Positions 47,748 to 56,287 of a stretch of DNA of 64,000 nucleotides are shown here, one piece after another. The DNA is from Nostoc sp. UHCC 0702 (GTDB lineage: Bacteria > Cyanobacteriota > Cyanobacteriia > Cyanobacteriales > Nostocaceae). Where the stretch lies: the NCBI GenBank assembly GCA_017164015.1, contig CP071065.1, positions 6,214,091 to 6,278,090 of the forward strand, read 5' to 3'. How positions within the stretch are numbered: position 1 is the stretch's first letter; every line of letters begins with the position of its first letter. The position numbers and the translations under genes are program-made. The notes under the pieces were generated by a model. That model worked only from the letters and a program-made list of their open reading frames with translations, ran no database searches and had not been told where the DNA came from.

Positions 47748-49349
47748 CTACTTTTCCATTACCATCAGGTTTTTAATCATCTCATTGACTGTTAATGCCA
47801 GAGATTGCAATCTACTTTGGTCAATCTTGTCTAGGGTATCTTCTTCATCAACTAAGTAACATGGCGCACTAATCCATGATATGTAACGAACTCCGCCTTT
47901 GCGTTTATATTTGCGCTCTCTGGTGCTAGATATAAATCCGGCTGTATCTGTCAAAGGAAAATCAAATGGTGGGTTGGTGCATACAGTTGATAGTTGTGAA
48001 TTTTTATCAAAAGCCTTCCAGACGGCCGCTACCATATTCGCATCCATTGAGGTATTAATCATCGAAAACTGTGGCCTACTTGTTTGTATATATTTACCTC
48101 GGCCATCTGGTTTCACTTCTTTCGCGCCCATATGTTCTAGAGTAATTACAACATCGGTATTGTTTAAGATGTCTGGATGATTTTTACCGAAATGATACGC
48201 ACCTTGCCCTTTAAAAAAATGACCCGCCGCCGCTACAAATATAAGAGTTTTGGGTCTTCTAGATTGAGGAACTCTAGCCCAAGCTTGAGCTTGCGCTAGC
48301 ACTTGCGCCATACCACTGCCGTCTTCTACCGCACCTTGATGGGCGCTATCATGATGACTAGTGACGAGAATTGTTCTTGGCGAATTACCAGGAAGTGTCC
48401 CCCAAATATTTTTCATGTAACCGTTAGTGACACTACCAGTGAGAACTAAATTCGCTTGTTCACCTTGCTTTGCTAACCTTCTGAGCTTTTCTCCTTGATT
48501 GTTGCTGACATAAAGCCCTGGTATTTGCTTCATTGCACCGTCGTAGGGGCCGTAGAAACTGTTGTATTCACCACAGTATCCTTTCAGGATGATGATCATA
48601 CCAATTGCTTTTGCTTTTAAGGCATTGCGGTAAGCATCTTGCTTTTCTAAAGCTCTTTCTAGAAAATTATCTGCATCCTCATATCCAGGTGCAAACCCTC
48701 CTAGCATATTTGAAGGGAAGTGGACTTCATATACTTTGTCAGTCAAATGTTGGCGTGGATCAGAGACAAAAAATGCTTTATCTAATCTTGTGGCTTTTTT
48801 ACCTGTAGATGATATTTGGGCATCAACCACCACAATTTTGCCAGATGCGTTGACTTTTTTGAAGTCACTGGCACCACCTTTACCAACATAGACTAAAGGT
48901 GCAGATACTCCTTTAGCATTGGTGAATTCGGTATTGAGAATGAAATAACTCGGTATGTTTTCCCCACCCACTTGTAGCGACCATTTTTTAGGTATCCAAA
49001 CGGGAATTTTTACCCGTTCTTCACTGACATTTTCTAATCCAATTCTTTGGAATTCTGTTTTTACCCAGTCTTCGGCTTCATGTCCTTCGGGAGTACCAGG
49101 TCTACGATGTGGCCAACTACTAATTTGCTTAATCCAAGAATAAATCGCTCTATTGCTTGGTATTTGGATCTCTTGAGGATAATCAGGAAGTGATTTTTTA
49201 ATTTTTATTGCTTCTTGTCTAACTCGGTTGACGCTACCCAATCCTTCACTTTGACCAATATTAAACACTTGCAAGCCGACAGTAATTATCAATATTATTG
49301 TCAACACCAAGATGAATTGCCGCGTTCTGTACTTTTTTTTCCAAAACAT
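47748..49349 (-). CDS. membrane-anchored M28-family peptidase-like protein with altered active site
   Basis: 533 residues with an N-terminal membrane segment (FILVLTIILIITVGLQVF), a PA-like inserted domain (about 130-310) and an M28 core. The first zinc-site motif TSHHDSAHQGAVEDGSG is well kept. Where M28 enzymes have Glu-Glu (GAEExGLxGS), this protein has AAAGHFFKGQGA, losing the catalytic glutamate and a metal ligand. A later ligand region (TLEHMGA) is present. It may be an inactive or altered-chemistry peptidase-like protein. It lies 39 bp after devA and before the hydrolase on the same strand. Confidence 0.8.
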   Translation of the reverse strand: MFWKKKYRTRQFILVLTIILIITVGLQVFNIGQSEGLGSVNRVRQEAIKIKKSLPDYPQEIQIPSNRAIYSWIKQISSWPHRRPGTPEGHEAEDWVKTEFQRIGLENVSEERVKIPVWIPKKWSLQVGGENIPSYFILNTEFTNAKGVSAPLVYVGKGGASDFKKVNASGKIVVVDAQISSTGKKATRLDKAFFVSDPRQHLTDKVYEVHFPSNMLGGFAPGYEDADNFLERALEKQDAYRNALKAKAIGMIIILKGYCGEYNSFYGPYDGAMKQIPGLYVSNNQGEKLRRLAKQGEQANLVLTGSVTNGYMKNIWGTLPGNSPRTILVTSHHDSAHQGAVEDGSGMAQVLAQAQAWARVPQSRRPKTLIFVAAAGHFFKGQGAYHFGKNHPDILNNTDVVITLEHMGAKEVKPDGRGKYIQTSRPQFSMINTSMDANMVAAVWKAFDKNSQLSTVCTNPPFDFPLTDTAGFISSTRERKYKRKGGVRYISWISAPCYLVDEEDTLDKIDQSRLQSLALTVNEMIKNLMVMEK

Positions 49350-49388
49350 AAAAATTGCTTAACCTTTAACAAGGCTTTGATTGCTTTA

Positions 49389-50081
49389 TTATAGTAGTTT
49401 CTCTGGGCATAAATGACCATCTTCCATATGAATTAAGCGATCGGCAATATCTAGAATGCGACTATCATGGGTGACTAAAAGAATTGCACAACCTTGTTTT
49501 TTGGCGAGTTGCTGCATCAATTCTACAACTGCTCGTCCACTATTTTTATCGAGAGATGCTGTTGGTTCGTCTGCCAATATTATTTTAGGTTTAGTAATCA
49601 ATGCGCGTGCGATCGCTACCCGTTGTTTTTGCCCCCCAGAAAGTTGAGCAGGATAATAATTGACTTGAGTTTTCAAACCCACCGCCTCAAGTATTGCCGC
49701 CGATTGACGCTGACTTTCTTGCCGAGAAATATTTGGCTTTAAATTCAAAGACATTTGGACATTCTGACTAGCAGTCAGAAAAGGCACCAGATTGTGATGC
49801 TGAAAAATATATCCCAACTGGCGACGCATTTGCAGCATTTGACTATTATTCGCTTGATAAAGTTCCTGGGACAATACTTTTAAACTGCCCTCCTGCACAG
49901 CACGTAATCCTCCAATTAAAGTTAGTAAAGTAGTTTTTCCTGACCCAGATGGGCCGCTTAAAATCACAATCTCTCCTGCTGTGATTGATAAGTTAATATC
50001 AAATAAAATTTGTTTACGTAATGAATGTTTTCCATAGTAGTAGTTAAGGTTTTGAATGGAAATAATATCTTCTGAATTCAT
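49389..50081 (-). CDS. devA: DevA-like ABC exporter ATPase
   Basis: 230 residues. Walker A GPSGSGKTT, Q-loop QHHNLVPF, signature LSGGQKQRVAIARAL, Walker B IILADEPTASLD and H-loop LLVTHD, all intact. It belongs to the LolD/MacB/DevA group. It should power the DevB/DevC pair at 43557-46179, but it is on the opposite strand and heads what looks like its own operon with the M28-like and hydrolase genes. Usual DevBCA loci are collinear. Confidence 0.88.
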   Translation of the reverse strand: MNSEDIISIQNLNYYYGKHSLRKQILFDINLSITAGEIVILSGPSGSGKTTLLTLIGGLRAVQEGSLKVLSQELYQANNSQMLQMRRQLGYIFQHHNLVPFLTASQNVQMSLNLKPNISRQESQRQSAAILEAVGLKTQVNYYPAQLSGGQKQRVAIARALITKPKIILADEPTASLDKNSGRAVVELMQQLAKKQGCAILLVTHDSRILDIADRLIHMEDGHLCPEKLL

Positions 50082-50778
50082 ATTTTTATCTAAATAGTTA
50101 AATGGGAAATTAGGATTGTTAATTGTTGACTGTTAACTTTTGCGTGGGGAATTAGGAATGGTCATGCTGGTTGCTGAGTCAGCAACTATTCAGTCTTTTT
50201 TTCATTTCTATATGATTGATTAGTATTTATTTTTACGTGTAATTAATATCCCATCACAAGCATACTTGCGTTGTATTGTACTATTACTTACAGCTTATTG
50301 TGCGCAGCTTCACGCTAAAAGCTGCATTCCAGAGTCCACAAGTTTTACAAAATGCCAGGAAAATCTCTCTTTTCTAGCTTCCAGCCACTCACCCCAGTAC
50401 CTATGTGAAAAATAAATTTTATAAAAAATTTATATTTAAACCGATAATCTTCATGTCGCGGGTGACTTAGTTGCTTTAATTTAAAATTACTTACTTAAAT
50501 TACTAAGCTGTAACATCTGTCAAAAGTGTTAATTATTAAAAATTAAAGTAATAAACATTTTATAAGATTTACAGATTTACCATTATCAAACTTATATCAA
50601 TTATTGTGTTAATAACATTACACTGAAGTAGTTGAGCATCAATTAGTACCAATTTTCTCTTGACTGTATTTTCCCCAGTACATTGTCCGCTTATACCTGA
50701 CTGTAAGTTACTGCATTGCAAAGTTCTATGTTTTGGTTAAGCAAGTCTAATAGCTTTATCATATGGAGAAATTGAAAA
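50082..50778. other. intergenic region between divergent devA and the beta-propeller gene
   Basis: No gene found in about 700 bp. It is AT-rich. It contains the perfect hairpin GTTGCTGAGTCAGCAAC (50170-50186), followed on the plus strand by a T-rich stretch, which may be an orphan terminator. Promoters for both flanking genes should lie here. Confidence 0.5.
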
Positions 50779-52905
50779 ATGGTAGATTACGCTAGAGGTT
50801 TATCTTTGTTATCACCTGGTAGCGATACTCTTTACACATCACAGCCTCTAGATACGGGTGGGCGATTTATTTTAGGGCGTGATGGTTCAGATACTATTGC
50901 TCTCTATGACCCAGCAGGTAATCCTGCAATACCACAAAGTGACGCAATCCTTGCAGATGTTCTGCAAGGAGAGTTTCCTGGGGAGCGGATTCTACGTAAC
51001 TGGTCAGATACTTTTGTAGCGGGTGATTGGCAAAAACCTTATTATGTCAACCCTGACCCTGGGAATATAGGTATCAACGAAGCTTTATTTATACTTAACT
51101 TCCAGCCTGATCTAGATCATGTCAGACTATTTGGCAGCGCACAAGACTATCAGCTAGTTAATATCCCTAATATAGGACAAATACTGTTGTGGAAAGGGAA
51201 CAATTCGACAAACACAGCCCTTAATCAAGATACATCCTTTCTCCAACAGCTAGCAAATAGTCCAGTACTCAACTTTCTCAAAAACCAAAACTTAGCCAGT
51301 AATAGCAATACTGTTAATCAGTCGATATCCTTACCACAGCCTCTGGCCAGTGCTAAAAATAGTGCATCGCAGATCACAACCAGCTATTGGGAACAAAAAA
51401 CAGTACCCGATATAGTTGCTATTTTATTAGATAATGCTCAATTGAGAGAGCAGGGTTTTCCTTCGATTCCTGCGTTGAGTCTAGAGGGTGATTACTTTCA
51501 ATATGTTGGTTCTACACCACCTGCACCAGGAGAAAATTTTGGGAAGATTAAACAAGTGGGTACAGCAACCCATGATGTGACAATTAGTCCGGCTGTCAGT
51601 GTAGCTACAGATGGGGCGGGTAATGTTTTCCTTTCATCTTCAACTACTGGTTCGTTAGCCGGAACTAATGCAGGTGCTAGCGATGCTTGGGTTGTGAAAT
51701 ACAACAGCAAAGGTGAACAGGTATTAGCAAAACAATATGGTAGTGCTGGGGAAGAATTAGTCTCTAGAATTGCCACTGACCAATTTGGTAATTTTTATCT
51801 GGCAGGATATTCCAGAGGTGATTTTGGCGCAGCCAATCCCACAGGGCTAACTAGAGCATTTGTGTCTAAATACAATAGTGATGGTGAACAGCAGTGGATT
51901 CAACAGTTTGGTGGATTTTTTGATGCCTCTTTTGGTTTGGATGTTGATGATGCTGGCACTGTCTACATTTCAGGTATTGCAGGCAAATTAGTACCTATTG
52001 ACCTGGAAAATCCCACATTTTTAGAAGATGCTTTTGTTGCCAAATATGATACCAATGGTAACCAAATGTTTTATAAAACATTTGGTAGCCCTGCGCCTGG
52101 TTCTCAAGAAGCTTACGCCGCAGCTAGCGATCACCAAGGTAATATTTTCGCTGCAGGCTGGACTTCTGGCAATATAGACCCTTCACTTTCAGGACGCATA
52201 GGTACTTACGATGCCTGGATTTCCAAACATGATACCAATGGCAACCTAGAATGGATTAGACAGTTTGGCAGTAAAGATTACGAGTTTGTTTGGGGGCTTG
52301 ATACTGACAGCTTAGGTAATGTCTATGCATCAGGATGGACTCTAGGCGATTTAGGCGGAAAAAATGCTGGTTCTTATGATGCTTGGTTAGCCAAATATGA
52401 TCCTTTTGGTACGTTGCAATGGATTCAACAATTCGGTACAGCAGGTGACGATGAAGGGATAGGGATTACTATTGATGAATTGGACAATATTTTCTTAATC
52501 GGATACACCGATAGTAATCTAGGAGGAACTAATAAAGGGTCATATGATGCCTGGGTAGCGAGGTTTGATACTAGTGGGAATCGTCTTTGGACTCAACAAT
52601 TTGGAACTCCGCAACTTGACTTCGGTACACAATTGAGCAGTGATCATTTTGGAAACCTTTACGTTACTGGACTTACTGAAGGGTCTTTAGGTAAATTGAA
52701 TGCTGGTTCTGTAGATGCTTGGTTAGCGAAAATTGAAATTGATACCGGAAAGATCATCAGTTTTCACACCCAGCCTATTCCTGAATCTACAAGTTCTCTT
52801 GGCTTGTTATTGCCCTTTTGTTTGGCAGTAATTAAACGCCTTTGCTCAAATCTTTCACCTGGAAATCTGAATGTCAAAACCACAACCAAGTGCAAGGGAA
52901 GTTAG
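50779..52905 (+). CDS. beta-propeller (SBBP-like) repeat protein with PEP-CTERM-like tail
   Basis: 708 residues. The N-terminal part (1-215) has a short RTX-like stretch (GGRFILGRDGSDTIALYD) also seen in cyanobacterial surface proteins. From about 265 to 650 there are roughly seven repeats built on DAWxAKYDxxGNxxWxQQFG...G..YxxGxT, the SBBP/beta-propeller pattern. The C terminus reads PIPESTSSLGLLLPF followed by hydrophobic residues and basic residues, resembling a PEP-CTERM sorting signal (PEP-like motif, one helix, positive tail). Secreted or surface-bound; function unknown. GGAG lies about 9 bases before the ATG. Confidence 0.75.
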   Translation: MVDYARGLSLLSPGSDTLYTSQPLDTGGRFILGRDGSDTIALYDPAGNPAIPQSDAILADVLQGEFPGERILRNWSDTFVAGDWQKPYYVNPDPGNIGINEALFILNFQPDLDHVRLFGSAQDYQLVNIPNIGQILLWKGNNSTNTALNQDTSFLQQLANSPVLNFLKNQNLASNSNTVNQSISLPQPLASAKNSASQITTSYWEQKTVPDIVAILLDNAQLREQGFPSIPALSLEGDYFQYVGSTPPAPGENFGKIKQVGTATHDVTISPAVSVATDGAGNVFLSSSTTGSLAGTNAGASDAWVVKYNSKGEQVLAKQYGSAGEELVSRIATDQFGNFYLAGYSRGDFGAANPTGLTRAFVSKYNSDGEQQWIQQFGGFFDASFGLDVDDAGTVYISGIAGKLVPIDLENPTFLEDAFVAKYDTNGNQMFYKTFGSPAPGSQEAYAAASDHQGNIFAAGWTSGNIDPSLSGRIGTYDAWISKHDTNGNLEWIRQFGSKDYEFVWGLDTDSLGNVYASGWTLGDLGGKNAGSYDAWLAKYDPFGTLQWIQQFGTAGDDEGIGITIDELDNIFLIGYTDSNLGGTNKGSYDAWVARFDTSGNRLWTQQFGTPQLDFGTQLSSDHFGNLYVTGLTEGSLGKLNAGSVDAWLAKIEIDTGKIISFHTQPIPESTSSLGLLLPFCLAVIKRLCSNLSPGNLNVKTTTKCKGS

Positions 52906-52919
52906 AGGATGTTTGAAAA

Positions 52920-53040
52920 GTTTTTAGAGAATGTCTGAAAAGGTTTTAATAGGTGATTTTAATCACGCGAGTTGTTTGAGCATCAAACGAATCATCGCAA
53001 TGTAAACAAAGGTTTCTATCGGAATGGCACTAAGAAAAGC
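52920..53040 (-). pseudogene. remnant of an IS5-like transposase 3' end
   Basis: On the minus strand, about 27 codons ending at 52963 read AIPIETFVYIAMIRLMLKQL plus Ala and stop. This resembles the C-terminal helix of IS5-type transposases; an upstream in-frame stop shows it is only a fragment. Next to it the sequence TGTTTGAAAAG / TGTCTGAAAAG occurs twice (52912-52940), possibly the old element end. Confidence 0.4.
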
Positions 53041-53160
53041 TCTAAGCTATGTAGAATAAGGGCTACAGCTTTAATAACTAGTCCCGTAGTCATGGCATGA
53101 GTCAGGCGATCGCACATACCCATTTACCTTTATGCTGAAGCACAAAGTCAAAATACAGCT

Positions 53161-54054
53161 ATGAAACTTGTACAAAATCTAACTTCAGCCAAGTATCGTT
53201 ATAGGTTGCTTAAAGTAGTGACAGTGTTTTTTTTGTTGCTGGTATGCATAACGCCTACTGTTGTAGCAGACCAGAGTGAAAAATCTACAATTAGTGACAG
53301 TATAACCGCGCTCCAAGCCATACTTGATAGTAGCCATCGCTCAGTACAAAATCGTCAGCGAGATAAATACCGCCATCCAGCCCAGACTCTTGAATTCTTT
53401 GGTTTACGTTCTAACATGACTGTAGTGGAACTATGGCCTGGTGGTGGTTGGTATACCGAGATTCTGGCCCCATTTCTCAAACATAGCGGACAACTAATAG
53501 TTACTAACTTTGCTCCTGGGCAAAATAAATATGCCTTAGCTTTACAACAAAAACTTGCATCTGACCCAGAGGTTTTTGGTAAGGTCAAAGTCGTTGAGAT
53601 TAATCCTCCAAATCAACTAACTCTCGCACCAGACAACTCCGTAGACATGGTTGTAACCTTTCGCAATATTCACAACTGGGTCAGCGCTGGCTATGCCCAG
53701 CAGGTTTATACAGCTGCATACAAAGCACTCAAGCCAGGGGGTATTCTGGGAGTGGAGGAACATCGTGCCAAAGAGGGCATTTCTTTACAGGAGAGTATTA
53801 AAACTGGCTATATGTCAGAAAATGCGGTAATTGCTGGTGTGGAGAAAGTCGGCTTCAAGTTGGTGAGCAAATCAGAAATTAATGCCAACCCCAAAGATAC
53901 AAAGGATTATCCCGGCGGGGTATGGACATTACCTCCAACTTTGAGCCAAGGGCAACAAGATAGGCAACGCTACCTCGCTATTGGAGAGAGCGATCGCATG
54001 ACCCTCAAGTTCATCAAGCCCAAGGCTGCCCAGTCAGGTGTGACAAATAATTAA
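53161..54054 (+). CDS. exported SAM-methyltransferase-like protein (COG4798 type)
   Basis: 297 residues. N-terminal signal sequence with a hydrophobic core (VVTVFFLLLVCITPTVVA). The domain has the SAM-binding motif VELWPGGGWYTEIL, the DMVVTFRNIHNWV region and ALKPGGILGVEEHRA, matching the predicted methyltransferases of COG4798. A methyltransferase fold behind a signal peptide is odd because SAM is cytoplasmic, but it is known for this family. No operon partner; function unknown. Confidence 0.75.
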   Translation: MKLVQNLTSAKYRYRLLKVVTVFFLLLVCITPTVVADQSEKSTISDSITALQAILDSSHRSVQNRQRDKYRHPAQTLEFFGLRSNMTVVELWPGGGWYTEILAPFLKHSGQLIVTNFAPGQNKYALALQQKLASDPEVFGKVKVVEINPPNQLTLAPDNSVDMVVTFRNIHNWVSAGYAQQVYTAAYKALKPGGILGVEEHRAKEGISLQESIKTGYMSENAVIAGVEKVGFKLVSKSEINANPKDTKDYPGGVWTLPPTLSQGQQDRQRYLAIGESDRMTLKFIKPKAAQSGVTNN

Positions 54055-54200
54055 CCAGAAAGCTTTGCAGTCAAATAGAGCGATGCCACAGGCTTCCCCA
54101 AAGGGGAACGCACTCACCAAATCCTGACTTACTGTTTTGAGGCAAAGTTCGCGCTGCTATTGAAATCGCTTGTCCTGCTTTTGCTTGCTGCTGTGGCTCC

Positions 54201-54427
54201 CGGAGGATGGCAGGGCTGTTTCATTCCCTAAATAACTTTAAAAATCAAGGGTTCTAGCGATTAAAAATTGATTATTTTGTTACCAACGTGCCGAGAAAAT
54301 GAAGAATTTTACTGTTGTTTAAGTGCTTAAAAGTTCATCTCCTCGTCATCCTCACTTACAATTTTTCTCGCTAACTATCTTGACAAATCCTGTTTGAGAT
54401 GGAACGAAACAGCCCTGCGGAGGATGG
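54201..54427. mobile_element. 207-bp MITE with 10-bp target duplication
   Basis: The element proper is 54211-54417. Its ends are inverted repeats CAGGGCTGTTTCATTCC (left) and, on the other strand at the right, CAGGGCTGTTTCGTTCC (one mismatch in 17). It is flanked by exact direct repeats CGGAGGATGG at 54201-54210 and 54418-54427. No ORF inside. Ends starting CAGGGC with duplications of 8-10 bp are usual for ISAs1-type elements, so it is probably a non-autonomous relative of such an element (inference). Confidence 0.85.
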
Positions 54428-54552
54428 GGGTGGGGCAAACGCCGTTTGTGGTTGCTCGCAAATCTGCTGGATCTGCTGACATTACTGCGGCAGAATAGTC
54501 TCTATTAGTGCGTTCGTACAACCATCATTTTTTTAGCTTCATGGTTTAATAA

Positions 54553-54690
54553 CCAGATGGTTTTTTGAAAGCATTGATTAGTTGATCGAGCTTCTGGGCG
54601 ATCGCCTGTCCCATGCCATTATTGGCGGCGGGAACAGAAAGAACCGAAGCCCTAGGAGGAGGAAGGGGATGCGGCTTAGGCAGCTATGAT
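54553..54690 (-). pseudogene. C-terminal fragment of an unidentified gene
   Basis: The minus strand reads LPKPHPLPPP and then AANNGMGQAIAQKLDQLINA up to a TAA near 54553; an in-frame TAG lies just upstream. It has protein-like composition and a HIP1 site, but no start codon. Probably the tail of a deleted gene. Confidence 0.3.
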
Positions 54691-54814
54691 GCAAGTAATA
54701 TATGGTGTAACAGTTTACTTAAACCAAGGATATCAATGTCTTAATGTTGCCGTGATATCAAAGGCAAAGTTTTAGTTGAGTTGATTTAAGATTCGCAGCT
54801 TTGACGGTGATTTT

Positions 54815-56287
54815 ATGCCATTATTTTTTTCAGAATATATTGAAGGCAGTAGCAACAATAAAGCCCTAGAGATTTACAATGGCACAGATGCAGTCATTGA
54901 TTTAACTGCTGGAAACTATGTGATTCAGTTCTACTTCAATGGCAGCCTCACCCCCACAACTTTTAACCTGACAGGCACAATAGCACCTGGGGATGTGTTT
55001 GTCTTTGCCCAAAGTAACGCTAGTTCAAGCATTATTGGGCGAGCAGATCAGACCAGCGGTGCTGGTTTCTTCAACGGAGATGATGCGATCATCTTGCGAC
55101 AGGGCGGTGCAAATGGGACGATCCTTGATTCGATTGGTCAGATTGGCGTTGACCCTGGTAGTGAGTGGGGAACTGGTCTGACCAGTACAGCAGATAACAC
55201 CTTGCGTCGGAAGCGTGATATTACTACTGGCGATACTAATCCTAACGATGCCTTTGATCCGAGTGTGGAGTGGGACGGTTTTGCTATTGACACCTTTGAT
55301 AGATTGGGAAGCTACACCACAAACTCTGGAACTGGAGATGTTGTTTTCAAAAAAATTTACGAAATTCAGGGCAGTGGTGCAACTAGTCCTGTCGTCGGGC
55401 AAACAGTGACAATCGAGGCAGTGGTCATTGGCGACTTTCAAGCTAGCAGTGGGCTGAATGGCTTTTATGTACAGGAGGCAGTTGGCGATGGTGATGCTGC
55501 AACCTCAGACGGGATTTTTATCTATGCACCTAACAGTATAGATGTGAGTGTCGGTCAGACAGTGCGATTGACAGGAACGGTTGAAGAAAACTTTAATCAA
55601 ACTCAGCTCAACAACATTAGCGGACTGAGCGTAGTAGATTCAGGAGCGATCGCCCCTACAGCTATTGATCTGCCCCTAACGGCAACAACCGACCTAGAAC
55701 GCTATGAAGGAATGCTAGTTACATTCCCCGAAACCTTGACAGTTACAGACAACTATAACCTGGGTCGGTATGGTGAAGTGTTGCTGTCTTCAGAAGAACG
55801 GTTGTTTACCCCCACAAACTTCATTGACCCCAGCGATATTCCGAGTTCTCAAACCGAGAACGACGAAAATAACGTTGCAGCAGTAACAGCACAACAAAAT
55901 GCCAACAACCAGAACCAAATTCTGCTTGACGATGGCAGCAACACCCAAAATCCGGCAACAGTGCCATATTTAAATCAAGATGGAACTTTGCGTGTAGGTA
56001 GCACAGTTACAGATCTTACAGGTGTGCTAGGTTACGGGTTTGATAGCTACCGACTGCAACCCACCACAACACCCAATTTTGTTGATTCTAATCCCCGGAC
56101 GGCTGCACCGTCCGAGGTAGGTGGCAACGTCAAGGTGGCTAGCTTTAACGTGTTGAATTACTTCAACGGCGACGGCATGGGTGGTGGCTTCCCGACCTCC
56201 CGTGGGGCTACGACTTTGGCAGAATTTGAACGGCAAAGTGCCAAGATTGTCAGTGCGATCGCTTGTGTATCCTCGGTAGTCGATTGA
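54815..56287 (+). pseudogene. 3'-truncated extracellular nuclease (lamin-tail / ExeM-NucH type)
   Basis: 490 residues. An N-terminal lamin-tail domain (about 1-150: FFSEYIEGSSNNKALEIYNG, GDVFVFAQSNA, FFNGDDAIILR), an OB-fold-like segment (about 185-420), and the beginning of the endonuclease/exonuclease/phosphatase domain (VKVASFNVLNYFNGDGMGGG). The catalytic core should continue for several hundred residues, but after QSAKIVSAIA the frame runs 7 more codons into foreign DNA and stops. The break coincides with a HIP1 octamer at 56255-56262, beyond which the DNA belongs to the minus-strand gene. Almost certainly non-functional as a nuclease. Confidence 0.8.

Larger units (their letters stand above)
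54055..54814. other. gene-poor region carrying a MITE and a gene fragment
   Basis: A hairpin TTCCCC-AAA-GGGGAA (54094-54108) lies just after the methyltransferase gene. The MITE at 54211-54417 follows, then a minus-strand coding-like fragment (54553-54690). No intact gene. Confidence 0.6.

Noticed and set aside
50170..50210. Terminator GTTGCTGAGTCAGCAAC as the end of a gene
   Set aside because: No plus-strand gene lies upstream and it is upstream of devA on the other strand, so it is listed only as a hairpin in the intergenic entry.
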